Notes under the pieces: generated by a model
What the model was told of the DNA's origin: nothing
Seen by the model: only the letters and a program-made list of their open reading frames with translations
Databases searched by the model: none
Part shown: positions 45,976-55,084 of the stretch, piece by piece
Position numbering within the stretch: position 1 is the stretch's first letter
How the letters are laid out: every line of letters starts with the position of its first letter
NCBI GenBank assembly: GCA_016708725.1
Contig: JADJFE010000008.1
Coordinates: 248,001-312,000 of the forward strand
Direction: 5' to 3'
DNA from: Candidatus Aalborgicola bjergmarkensis
Lineage (GTDB): Bacteria; Pseudomonadota; Gammaproteobacteria; Burkholderiales; Burkholderiaceae_C
Length of the DNA stretch: 64,000 nucleotides
Position numbers and translations under genes: made by a program

Positions 45976-47762
45976 GTAACTACTCAGGTTACTGACCGAT
46001 CTTCAACGGCCAGTGAGTGCAGTTCACGCGGGTGAAGGTTTGCGGTAGGCGATCCCGCGCCGACCACCCAGCTGTCAAGCGTCCGGGTTAGGCCGTTTCG
46101 GGTATGAACGGTTTGCCGACCAGCGCGTCTTTGATAGCGCCGAGAATGTTTTGCCCGTTCTTACGGGCTGTTGATATGTACCCCCGAATGCGCGCAAACT
46201 GTTCGGCTCCAGTCTGCGTCCTAAACGTACCGGATATCTTCATCTTGGTTTTAATCATCCGAATGTCACGTTCGCTCAGATTGTTGTCGAACGGAACACG
46301 GAAATCGTTCATGAAGCGTAGCGTATCCTCCTGGAAATTCTTCAGCCGATCCAGCAGGTTGCGCGGTGGGCTCTGCTTTTTTCCTTCGTCGTTTGACCGG
46401 AGCGTTTTCATCCTCGGGTTGCTCTGGATTGGCCGCAAATCCGGCTGCCAGTACCTCCTCATATCGCTTGACGAACTGAATTTTCAATTCCTCCGGCAGT
46501 TCCGTGGTGCCTCTATTCTTGCTTTCATCCACAGCGTCTTTGATGTCGCACAATACCTCGATCATGCTCTTCGCCCACGGCTGCTGCCAATTCTCAACAA
46601 TACCAACCAGTTCACGCAACTGATGGGCGTTGCAGGCACCGTGTTTGAAACTGTACTGGAAATAGGGCTTCCAGTGATCATGAATCCCTGTGCCTTTGAA
46701 CTTCGGAAGAATGCCAATTTCGTCCATGGTTTCCTTCCCTCGCTTGGCGTGAACAGCGTAATGCGTGAGCTTTTTGGTTGATGCCACATGAACCCAGTGC
46801 AACTTGCCTTTCACCCGCACGCCTGATTCATCGGTATGGAGAATTTCACCGTTTGCCAACAGCTCCTTTATCGCTTCTTCCGATGGCTTGACGGATTCGG
46901 ACGTCTTGCCGGTGGCCTTCAACACAAAGGATTCCGATAGGTCTTGCCCGAAAAGGTCTTTGAAGATTTGCGTTGTCCTGTCTAACGGCACGTAGTGCTC
47001 GCAGTTGAGGTAGGTGCAAAGACTCGCAACGCCCTGCCCATACTGTACTGCAGCATTCACTCCTTCTGGAAATTCTCCGCAATTCACCGTGCCACATTTC
47101 GGGCAAACCTTGGTTTTCACACGGTGTTCCGTGACTTCAATTTGCATGGGAGGAATGTCAAAAACTTGCCGTGACTCACTCGCGCACGCCTCAACACCAG
47201 ACAGATCTTCCTCACACGACGCGCAATGTCCCGGTTCATGCTCTTCGAAATGATCCGGATTTTCTTCGGCTTTCAGCGTGTTGCCTTCATGGCCGGGTTG
47301 TCCCCCGTTGGGTTTCTGACCCTTGACGCGCAGACTTTTCGGCGATGGCTTTTTGTAGCCATCGCTTGATGGCGGCTTGCTGCTGTTGTGGCTATCTTTG
47401 CCCAAGCTCACCTTCATGGCCTGGATCACATCCGCCTGCTTCTTGACCTGCGCCACCAACGTTTCAGCAATACCGATCAGTTTGTTCACCAAATCACGCG
47501 TCGCGCCCTGCCCATGCGCGAAGGCCGCATCTACTTCATCTGTGCTGGGAATCTTGATTTCCATGAATCTGCTGTGAGGTAGTATCGCTACGAATCAATC
47601 AGAGGGAGCACATTACGCGCTTTAAAGTAACTGGGTCTGAAGGGCAAATTTCGACCGGATGTCTGATGATACCAAGGGGGGACGGGTAGTTACATCTGGA
47701 CTTGGTGGAGTGTGTATTTCGCTGGATGATCTCCTATTGCCACAAGGGGGGTGAGTAGTTAC
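45976..47762 (-). mobile_element. IS66-family insertion sequence, copy 1 (1,787 bp)
   Basis: Ends are GTAACTACTCA and its complement. It is flanked by the 8-bp direct repeat GTTTTTTC. It carries only the large transposase gene, without tnpA/tnpB, as in the short IS66 (ISBst12-like) subgroup. It is nearly identical to copy 2 (55085-56870) but reversed. It has one extra base in an A tract that breaks its transposase. Confidence 0.93.
46088..47564 (-). pseudogene. IS66 transposase, frameshifted copy
   Basis: From ATG 47564 the frame follows copy 2 (MEIKIPSTDEVDAAFAHGQG, the CxxC zinc motifs CASCEEDLSG and CPKCGTVNC, and HTDESGVRVKGKLHWVH) up to VKRRRKK. At 46377-46382 there are six T (A on the coding strand) instead of five, so the frame shifts and ends at 46266. 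The remainder (QSPPRNLLDRLKNFQEDTLR to FIPETA) is intact in another frame down to 46088. The catalytic C-terminal Glu region (NNLSERDIRMIKTKMKISGT) is thereby separated. Probably inactive unless slippage at the A tract restores it. Confidence 0.9.
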
Positions 47763-49056
47763 GTTTTTTCAGTGACTCAAGTTCAGCGCGCAGTGTCGCC
47801 AGATTCTCCTTTTTTATCTGTGCGTCGCTGGGTGTCGGTTCCGGCAGTAACTCCCACTTGGTTATTTCTTGCTCTTTGTCGTCAATCAGCGCGAACAAGT
47901 CAAACCTGGTCAGCGACAATCATCTTGGCCGGTCGTGTTGCCTCACCGAGAAATGTTACTCGATATCTCATTGACGTTTTTTGTTTTATTCCTCTTTTTT
48001 ATCGATTGAGGATCGCCAAGTAAGCCAGTTTTTGCCGAAATCCAAGTCGTATTCCTGATGGTTACTTGAAATTTCCTTACCTGTTGTCTGCATATTCCGG
48101 TGAGCGTGACCGACGGTTAGGATAAGTGGTGACATCGTAATTGGAGAGCTTATTCTTCAGAAGTTTCTTTAATCTAGGCCCCTGTCAGGCCGCCGGAGGC
48201 CCCTAAAAGGTCATGCATGTACTCATGCATGATCCCGCCGTGAGGCGTTGCCGCTTTTTCAGTTTCGGTCGCGCGGCCGGAATCGCTGATCACGTTGGAC
48301 CGGAATACGCATGATCAGATTTCTGTGGGCTTGGTATCTGGTTTGCGCAGGCCAACCAAGACCATTTCTTTGGCACGATCAGTTCTCCATGTTTTTACTC
48401 GGCGTTGCAATGTTCGCAACTGAGCCTTGCTACCGTACAGATATGGGATCATCGCGGCCAACCTATTCATCAAGTCTTTTGCAGACACAGCCGGCTCAGC
48501 AATCAACCAGCCTTCGATGGTCGACCAAGCGTCGGCGAACGGATCAACACGCGATCTCCACCAATGCTTGGACGAAGGCTGCTTGCGATGCGTTGGACGC
48601 ACTTCGCCATCCTTCCATGCTGTGCTCAAGTTCGACATGAAAGTCTGTAAGTCGGCCTCACCTGCAGGCGCCGGTACTTGGCAAACTCCGTGGGCCGCCA
48701 GTTCACTCAATGCTGTCTGAGCAAGCCGTATTTCTTGCAGCAGCCGTACGGGATCGAGCGTTTTGAATTGCGCTTGTAGTTTCTCTTTGATTACAGATGA
48801 CACGCTATCGTGGGCCAGCAAACGCTCGTAAGGTGTTGCCGGCTTGAAGTAGACTTTGTGCACATGCGCGCCATCGCGTGTCTTGGATTTCAACTTGAAA
48901 GAAGGCTGGAAGAAGTTGATGTACAGGCGTGAAGAAGCATAGAGTTTGGCTAAGGTCTGTGTGGCTTGGAGCCCGCTCAGGCGGCCATATCCAACCAAGC
49001 GGCGCACGATCGCGCCATTCTTTTGCTCTACCCAGGCTTGGTCGTTTTTCTTGTAG

Positions 49057-51048
49057 CGGATCTTCCCCCATAACCTTTGCCACATCTATCTAAATCAATG
49101 ACTTAGCAATTTTGTAGCCACTAATTTTTCTTTAGAAAATTTATTTTTTCATTGGTAATTTTGCAGTTTTTTGACTATATTTGTAGTCACTATGTATATC
49201 GACGCTTCTACTGTTCGTAACGGCGAGAAATCATACACCCGTTATCTTCTGCGTGAAAGCTTTCGCGATGGCGGAAAGGTCAAGCATCGCACCATTGCTA
49301 ACCTAAGCAAGTGCTCTGAACAAGATATTGCAGCCATGCGCTTGGCCTTCAAACACAAGGATCAATTGAGCACGCTGTCTGCTCAACTTGACGGGCCTAT
49401 TTCTGTCCCAAAGGTACCCCAGCTAGACACCCCCATTGCTGAGGCAAAGACCGCTGTTGTCAGTGACATTGATTTGATGCACGTGCAACTGCATCAAGGG
49501 CAGTCCATTGGTGCGATCTGGCTACTCGCAGAACTTGCGCGTGAGTTGGGTATTACGAGCGCTTTGGGTTCAGAGCGTGCAGGTCGTCTTGCGTTGTGGC
49601 AGGTGTTGGCACGCGCAATAGACCAAGGCTCACGGCTGTCTGCGGTGCGCCTGGCACGCGTTCACGCATGCGGAATTTTGGATTTGCCACGTTTTGATGA
49701 AGACGATTTGTACCAAAACCTTGGTTGGCTCACCGAGCAACAGGAGTTCATTGAGAAAACGCTTTTTACACACTCTCAAGCAAGCAACTACAGCGCACAG
49801 CATCACACACAGAGCGCACCTGAGCAGGTTACGAACAAGTCAGCACAACGTACATCAGATGGACTGTTTCTCTACGATGTCACCAGCAGTTATCTGGAGG
49901 GTTCATGTAACGAACTCGGAGCCTTTGGCTACAACCGGGACGGCAAGAAGGGCAAAAGCCAGATTGTCATTGGTTTACTGTGCGATGGCTACGGAGTGCC
50001 GCTGGGCATTGAGGTATTTTCTGGCAATACTCAAGACCCCAAGACAGTAAAAAACCAGATCGACAAGCTCGCTGCGCGTTTTGGAGCCAAAGAGGTCACG
50101 CTGGTGGGTGATCGGGGCATGATCAAAAGCGAACAGATAGAGCTGCTTGCTAAAAAGGGGTATTCATACATTACGGCCATTACAAAACCTCAGATTGAGG
50201 GCTTGCTCAAGTCTGGTGTATTGCGGATGGACTTGTTTAAGGATGGCTTGGCCGAGGTCAGCGACGGAGTTGATCAGGTGCGCTACGTGCTGCGGCGCAA
50301 CCCAGTGCGTCAGAGTGAATTGGCAGCTTCACATCAGAGCAAATTTGAGCGGTTGCAGGCACTTTTGGACAAAAGCAACCAGTACCTGGACGAGCATAAA
50401 CGAGCCAAAACCAATTTGGCGCTGGCGCGAATTGAGAAAAATGCAAAGAGCTGGGACTACAGGCGTGGGTCAGCGTGACGCTCAACGAGCGCATACTCAG
50501 TTTGAAAGAAGACGCACAGGCAAAATCAAAACACACCCAACTCGATGGCTGCTACGTGATAAAAACCGATGTAAAAGCCAAAAAAGCGAGCAAAGAAGTC
50601 GTGCACGCGCGCTACAAGGATCTGGCACATGTGGAGTGGGCGTTTCGCACCTCCAAGACTATGCTGGAAATGCGTCCGCTATACGTGCGGTTGGCTTCGC
50701 ACACACGCGGACATGCCCTGGTAGTGATGTTGGCATATCGGTTGGTACAAGAGTTAGCTAAACGCTGGCGCAATTTAGATGTAACAGTGGCAGAGGGGTT
50801 GCTCAATTGACCACGCTTTGTGTGCATGAGCTCAGTGTTAAGGGTGCTGAGAATCATCAGATCGTGCGCTGTGTCCCCACTCCCAATGATGCAATCCAGA
50901 AACTATTTGAACATGCCGGCATTGGATTGCCAAAATCACCAAACAAGGAAGTCAATGTGTCCACTAAAAGAAAATTGACCACTCAAAGAAAGTGAATTAA
51001 ATCAATTAGTTGATGCAGTTTTGCTCGGTTGACTAGGGGGAAGATCCG
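49057..51048 (+). mobile_element. IS1634-type insertion sequence (1,992 bp)
   Basis: The ends are CGGATCTTCCCCC and its complement. The flanks carry TTGTAG at 49051-49056 and 51049-51054, a 6-bp target duplication. It sits inside the transposase gene of the integrase-type IS. The AT-rich leader before the gene (49080-49190) likely holds its promoter. Confidence 0.9.
49192..50995 (+). pseudogene. IS1634-family (IS4 group) transposase with two frameshifts
   Basis: The start at ATG 49192 gives MYIDASTVRNGEKSYTRYLL. The DDE core is visible: LFLYDVTSSYLEGSCNELGA, VTLVGDRGMIKSEQIELLAK and, later, YKDLAHVEWAFRTSKTMLEM. One base is lost near 50447, where KNAKSW replaces the expected KELGLQAWVS. Another is lost near 50800, after VAEGL. 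The three frames together reach the C-terminus at 50995 (KLTTQRK). Two independent deletions make it inactive. Confidence 0.85.
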
Positions 51049-52327
51049 TTGTAGGCCCGCGAACGGGTCTGCTCAAGGCAGCGCCCCTTGCAGTATTCAA
51101 AGACGGTCTCATTCATGAAGGCGCCATCGTTGTCTGAATCCACGCCGAGCATTGCGAACGGCAGATCGAGCGCCGCTTTGTCCAAAGCTTCGATGACCAG
51201 CATCTGATTGCGCATCCGCATGGCTACGCATTCGGTCCAACCGCTGGCGATATCGGTCAGGGTAAGGGTGTGAACAAAGTCGCCTCCGGTCTTGTCGCCC
51301 CCACAATGCTCGACCATGTCTATCTCAAAAAAACCTGGTGGCGGATTTCGCCAGTCGGCAAAAGTTCGCACAGGAATACTGCGCCTGATTGCCGCACCAA
51401 CGCCCTTACGGCGCTTGCGCTGCCCGTCGATGTGCTGGCGCGCTTTTACCAAGACACGGTCTATAGTGGCCGCACTGACTTGCAAGAGTTTTCTCCGAAT
51501 GACCGGATCAAGATCAAGGTGGCCATGCCGTTCCATCGCATCGATCAAGGTCGGCATCAATGCTTTGAGGCGCTTGCCGCAGACACGGTCAGCGGCCTCC
51601 CACAACATTATCAGCGCTTGCTGTACGGCTTCGTCGTAAAGGCGGTTGCGATCAGGTGTAGCCTTGGCTCCAGCGGCTTCCTTTCCAAGCACACGAATGG
51701 CGTGCTTACGGTGATATTTAGTTAGAGCCACATATTCGTCAAGAATCTTGATTCGCTCGCCGAAAGACGCACTGCGATATCGTGTTCGCAGTACCTCAGT
51801 CAATTCCTTGCGTGTTGTCATGCTGATTTGCCTTTTCACGTTTTTTTCGCTCCCATCGGACAACCCGATGGGTAACAATTTACATGAGGCAACAGGTCAG
51901 CACAAGTAACATTTAAGCTGAGTCAATGCGACCGGCCAAGATGATTGACGCTATCCACAAACCAGTACTTATTTTCTGCTGGGTCTTGTTGTGCTGCCTT
52001 CTGTTGATGTGCAGCATGGTCGTACCGTCGCTTAGACTCAATGCCTCGCTGACGGTCAACCTCTACAGCTCTGGCAGTACGCACATCGGGCGTGAGTGTT
52101 TGCCACTCGGGTATGTAGGCGGTCGCTATGTCCTGTAAGTCACACGGCAACCCCGCCAACGGTGTGTCTACCAACTTACCCAGCTTTCCAAATACGGTTT
52201 CCGAGTCCATAGCGCCCCTCCAGGCATTGCGCCCTCGCTTGATAGAACCAGCGCCAGACGCTCGGAGGGGTGAGCGCTTTTCGGTCGGGGTAATTAGGCC
52301 CGGCCTAGGCGTGGTTGAAACTTGATT

Positions 52328-52789
52328 TTATGCGGCTATCGCTGGCGCTGTCTGGGCTTCGGTCGAAGCCGTCCATCCCTCGGATGTCTCTCGCAGCACC
52401 AGCATGAAACGCTCGGCTTCATTCAGGGCTGTGACGATGCTTTTTACGTGAGCATCCCCGTCTGCATGTGCCGTGTAGATCAACCGCATGGTGGTATCGG
52501 CCATCTTGGGCACGCGCCCGGTTTTCTCCCAGATTGCCACGGCTTGACCGCTCACACCCAGTAATTGCCCAAGGCTAGGCTGTGACAAGGCCATCCCCTG
52601 GCGCAGATAGCGAAACTCCGTCCCGGTCAATTTGGACGGCTTACGAGTCAGCGCCAGACAGATAGCCCGCGTCAGTCCATCAAGATCATCAAAGGCCACT
52701 GCCTTACCGTAAGGCGTGTCCTGCTCCCGGTAGCCGTTTTCCAGCCACACATTGCGTAAACCGTCATCCGTGAAGTGGTACATATTCAT
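52328..52789 (-). CDS. Helix-turn-helix protein, partner of the DUF4258 protein
   Basis: This 153-residue protein starts at ATG 52789, overlapping the stop of the previous gene (ATGA). It begins MNMYHFTDDGLRNVWLENGY, and its middle holds an XRE-type helix-turn-helix (LRQGMALSQPSLGQLLGVSG, then QAVAIWEKTGRVPKMADTTM). The tight coupling to a DUF4258 gene mirrors toxin-antitoxin operons, with this protein as the DNA-binding partner. That role is inferred. Confidence 0.75.
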   Translation of the reverse strand: MNMYHFTDDGLRNVWLENGYREQDTPYGKAVAFDDLDGLTRAICLALTRKPSKLTGTEFRYLRQGMALSQPSLGQLLGVSGQAVAIWEKTGRVPKMADTTMRLIYTAHADGDAHVKSIVTALNEAERFMLVLRETSEGWTASTEAQTAPAIAA

Positions 52790-53079
52790 TCCCCGATCAG
52801 CATTACCGTCACCACTGCGCCGCTGTCTGCCTGCACACTTTGCAACGCCACTACAGCCCCCACACTCCGCCCTGCAATGTGACGCTCCATCCGGCAAAGC
52901 ATGTGCCCGGTTTTAATGTCCGGTTCAGGCTCGCGCCGAATCACGCCGCGCTGCAACACCTCCAGCACCTGGGCATAGGTAACGCCCCGCTGGCGCATCC
53001 GTTCCTTGGCGTGGCGTGTGAACAAGATTCGCCCGCTGTCCGTGGCAATCGCCCGTATCAGCGACTCCCATTGCGCCAT
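52786..53079 (-). CDS. DUF4258-family small protein (toxin-like)
   Basis: This 97-residue protein from ATG 53079 carries the DUF4258 signature ILFTRHAKERMRQRGVTYAQ followed by EVLQRGVIRREPEPD. The H-A-x-x-R-M-x-x-R segment is shared with RelE/BrnT-like folds. It overlaps the helix-turn-helix gene and lies just downstream of the integrase. A toxin role is suggested by context only. Confidence 0.75.
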   Translation of the reverse strand: MAQWESLIRAIATDSGRILFTRHAKERMRQRGVTYAQVLEVLQRGVIRREPEPDIKTGHMLCRMERHIAGRSVGAVVALQSVQADSGAVVTVMLIGE

Positions 53080-53210
53080 GCTTAGGGTACTGGCATATAT
53101 TTATTATAGGTTGCGGCTGTATTTGCAGGGTTTTCGGGGTTTATGGGGGTGCCCCCTGGGGCACATTCAAAAATTACAGCCCCTGCCTGGCAACCTCATC
53201 ACGTTGGCCT

Positions 53211-54449
53211 TTATGCGGCTCTGGTCAACTGAATCACCTCAGCACCAGCACGAAGTTTGTCCAGGTAGTCTGCCCATGTCTGCAACATGGCGGAACGCTC
53301 TTGTAGATGCGTTGCCCGGTCGTATGCGCCACCGTGGGTAACATGGCTGACGTGCGCCATATTCGCTTCGATAACCTCTACAGGGAATTTCAGCACCTCT
53401 CGCAAGATCGTGCGGCCTGTTGCCCTGTACCCGTGCCAAGAGTGGATCTCCTTGTAGCCCAGTGCGGCCAATGCTACTGTAAGTGCTGCCTCAGACATGG
53501 GCTTCTTTGGATCACGGCCACCTGTGAATACATACTCGCCAGCGCCGGTCAAGTGTTGAATGTCGCGCAAGATAGCCAGTGCCTGCGTGGGTAACGGTAT
53601 CTCGTGGTCACGTCCGTTTAGTTTGCCTTCCTTGGTGCGTTTGATTTCCTCGCTGGGGATGGTCCACAAGGCGCGGTCAAAATCAATATCCGCCCAGCGC
53701 ATGGTGCGCAGATTGCCCGGACGTTGAAACAGGATAGGCACCAGCTTGAATGCAGCTTTGACAACCGGACCTCCTGTGTAGGCATCTGTAGTGCGTAGTA
53801 GCTGCCCAAGTTGCACAGGATCAATGATTGCCGGGTAGTTTTGCTTGATATGCGGCTTGAGTGCCTTTTGAATGTCCGGGGTGATGTCACGCTCAGCCCT
53901 GGCAGTGGCGACCGCATAACACCATATCCCGTGTGCGGTCTGGTGTACCCGGTGGGCAACATCCAACGAACCGCGCTCCTCCACCTTGCGTATGACGGTC
54001 AATAGCTCTATCGGCTTGATGGTGCCGATGGATCGCGCCCCCAGCCACGGCAACAGGTCTTTAGTGACGTTGCGGCTCTCGCGTATGTAGTGGCTCTCGC
54101 TCCAGGTTGGTTTACGCAACTCCAGCCATTCAAAAGCAGTTGCGTCCAGTGTGTCGTTTGCTGCTACGGCCTGCCGCGCTTTATCTTCGCGCTTGGCATC
54201 GCTGGGGTCTTTGTCCATTGCCAAGTGCTTACGGGCCTTATCGCGGGCTTCTCGGGCATCTGATAGCGATGTTGCCGGGTACACACCGATGGCTAAGGTC
54301 TTTTGTTTGCCAGCGAATCTGTAAGCCATGCGCCAGTATTTGCCCGTAGCGCTGACATGCAGGTATAGACCTTTACCGTCGCTGTGCTTATCCCCACTTG
54401 CACGACCAGAGTGCTTTACCTGCTTGATGAATGTGTCCGTGAGTGCCAT
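53211..54449 (-). CDS. int: P4-type tyrosine site-specific integrase
   Basis: This 412-residue integrase begins at ATG 54449 (MALTDTFIKQVKHSGRASGD). The N-terminal DUF4102 arm-binding domain (DGKGLYLHVSATGKYWRMAY; GVYPATSLSDAREARDKARK) is followed by the core-binding domain and the catalytic domain. Catalytic residues visible are Arg (ILFQRPGNLRTMRWADIDF), His/Arg (IHSWHGYRATGRTIL) and His (HVSHVTHGGAYDRATHLQER), with the Tyr likely in GAYDRA or TWADYLDKL. An in-frame extension to 54587 (GTNRGTK) lacks support. It would catalyse integration of satellite 1. No intact attachment site was identified. Confidence 0.92.
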   Translation of the reverse strand: MALTDTFIKQVKHSGRASGDKHSDGKGLYLHVSATGKYWRMAYRFAGKQKTLAIGVYPATSLSDAREARDKARKHLAMDKDPSDAKREDKARQAVAANDTLDATAFEWLELRKPTWSESHYIRESRNVTKDLLPWLGARSIGTIKPIELLTVIRKVEERGSLDVAHRVHQTAHGIWCYAVATARAERDITPDIQKALKPHIKQNYPAIIDPVQLGQLLRTTDAYTGGPVVKAAFKLVPILFQRPGNLRTMRWADIDFDRALWTIPSEEIKRTKEGKLNGRDHEIPLPTQALAILRDIQHLTGAGEYVFTGGRDPKKPMSEAALTVALAALGYKEIHSWHGYRATGRTILREVLKFPVEVIEANMAHVSHVTHGGAYDRATHLQERSAMLQTWADYLDKLRAGAEVIQLTRAA

Positions 54450-54612
54450 ACATGCGGCGAAACCTCTCGAAAGATACGCCGTATACCGCATGAATGCTAG
54501 GTTCTTGATTTGGAAAAGCAATTTTGTTCCCCGATTTGTTCCCCGGTTTTGCCTTTGATACCCCCATTCCCATGCAAAAACACGCATTCCGCACGGTCAA
54601 TCAGAACAACAG
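54450..54612. other. Spacer between the two satellite elements
   Basis: This holds the integrase leader. It contains ttgttccccg twice in tandem (about 54531-54556), a doubled motif often seen just upstream of P4-type integrases. It is the most likely location of an attachment core, but no matching copy was found near 40.0 kb. Confidence 0.3.
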
Positions 54613-55084
54613 TTAAGCGATTAGACGGGGACCGGGAGAAAAATAGGCAAAGGGCGACTTACTGGGTTCCGGTTCAATGCCTGGGAGTGTGGGTTGTACA
54701 TGGTTGGATGCCTGCACCCGGCCCCGTGCGGCAGGGCTTAGGCCAAAGTGCATCAAATAGCGATTCACCTGCTCACGGTGCGACTTAAGGAGCTGCACAA
54801 TCACGCTTTGCTGCGCGTAACCGCTGGGCGTTACCGAATAGCTGGCGGCATACACGGCATCTGCGTACTCCATTTTTTCCTGCACAACGTAACGCTCCAC
54901 CGCTCCATTGAACGCTGTTTCCAATTCCGCCAAACGCCCCACGGCCTGACAGTACAAAGCCAGCGCGGCCCGATCAAGACCGCTTATCAAGCCCAGCTCC
55001 TCCAAAAAAGGCGTGATGCGCTTCCACTCCTTGCGGGCCTCATGCCCAAGGTGCTTTGGCGGGCTGGGAATCTCTACCCTAGGG

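Larger units (their letters stand above)
48315..51821 (-). pseudogene. rve-domain transposase (ISNCY/IS481-like) split by IS1634-type element
   Basis: The N-terminal piece starts at ATG 51821 (MTTRKELTEVLRTRYRSASF) and reaches RSRAYN at 51049. The C-terminal piece resumes with KKNDQAWVEQKNGAIVRRLV and ends at 48315. Joined at SRAYKKNDQ they give one transposase of about 520 residues. The DDE residues are Asp in FFEIDMVEHCGG, Asp in LGVDSDNDGAFMN and Glu in WVEQKNGA; the last lies beyond the insertion. The C-terminus has the usual long helical extension. Each piece is otherwise intact, so the insertion is comparatively recent. Confidence 0.85.
47912..51952 (-). mobile_element. Integrase-type IS carrying a nested IS1634-type element
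   Basis: Both ends read AGCG(T/A)CAATCATCTTGG going inward (47912 and, complemented, 51952), and similarity continues through CCGGTCG for about 24 bp. Without the nested element (49057-51048 plus one TSD) the IS is about 2.04 kb. A clear target duplication was not found. Its transposase has an rve-type DDE core. The left 400 bp (47912-48314) is non-coding end sequence, including a CATGCATG repeat around 48212-48232. Confidence 0.8.
45702..52210 (-). pseudogene. Satellite 1 phage gene split into three pieces by two insertions
   Basis: Three pieces on one strand join into a protein of about 225 residues. Piece 1 (52210 to about 51953) reads MDSETVFGKLGKLVDTPLAG...NKYWFVD. Piece 2 (47911-47771) reads TRFDLFALIDDKEQEITKWE...LRAELESLKK. 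Piece 3 (45967-45702) reads QSNAPYLAPATTAPETQADR...ESMARTIIRTK. Between pieces 1 and 2 lies an integrase-type IS that itself carries an IS1634-type element. Between 2 and 3 lies IS66 copy 1. Removing one 8-bp duplication joins 2 and 3 exactly in frame. The pattern (LVDTPL..LP, a Trp-containing centre, a basic C-terminus) recalls prophage proteins of unknown function. Confidence 0.7.
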
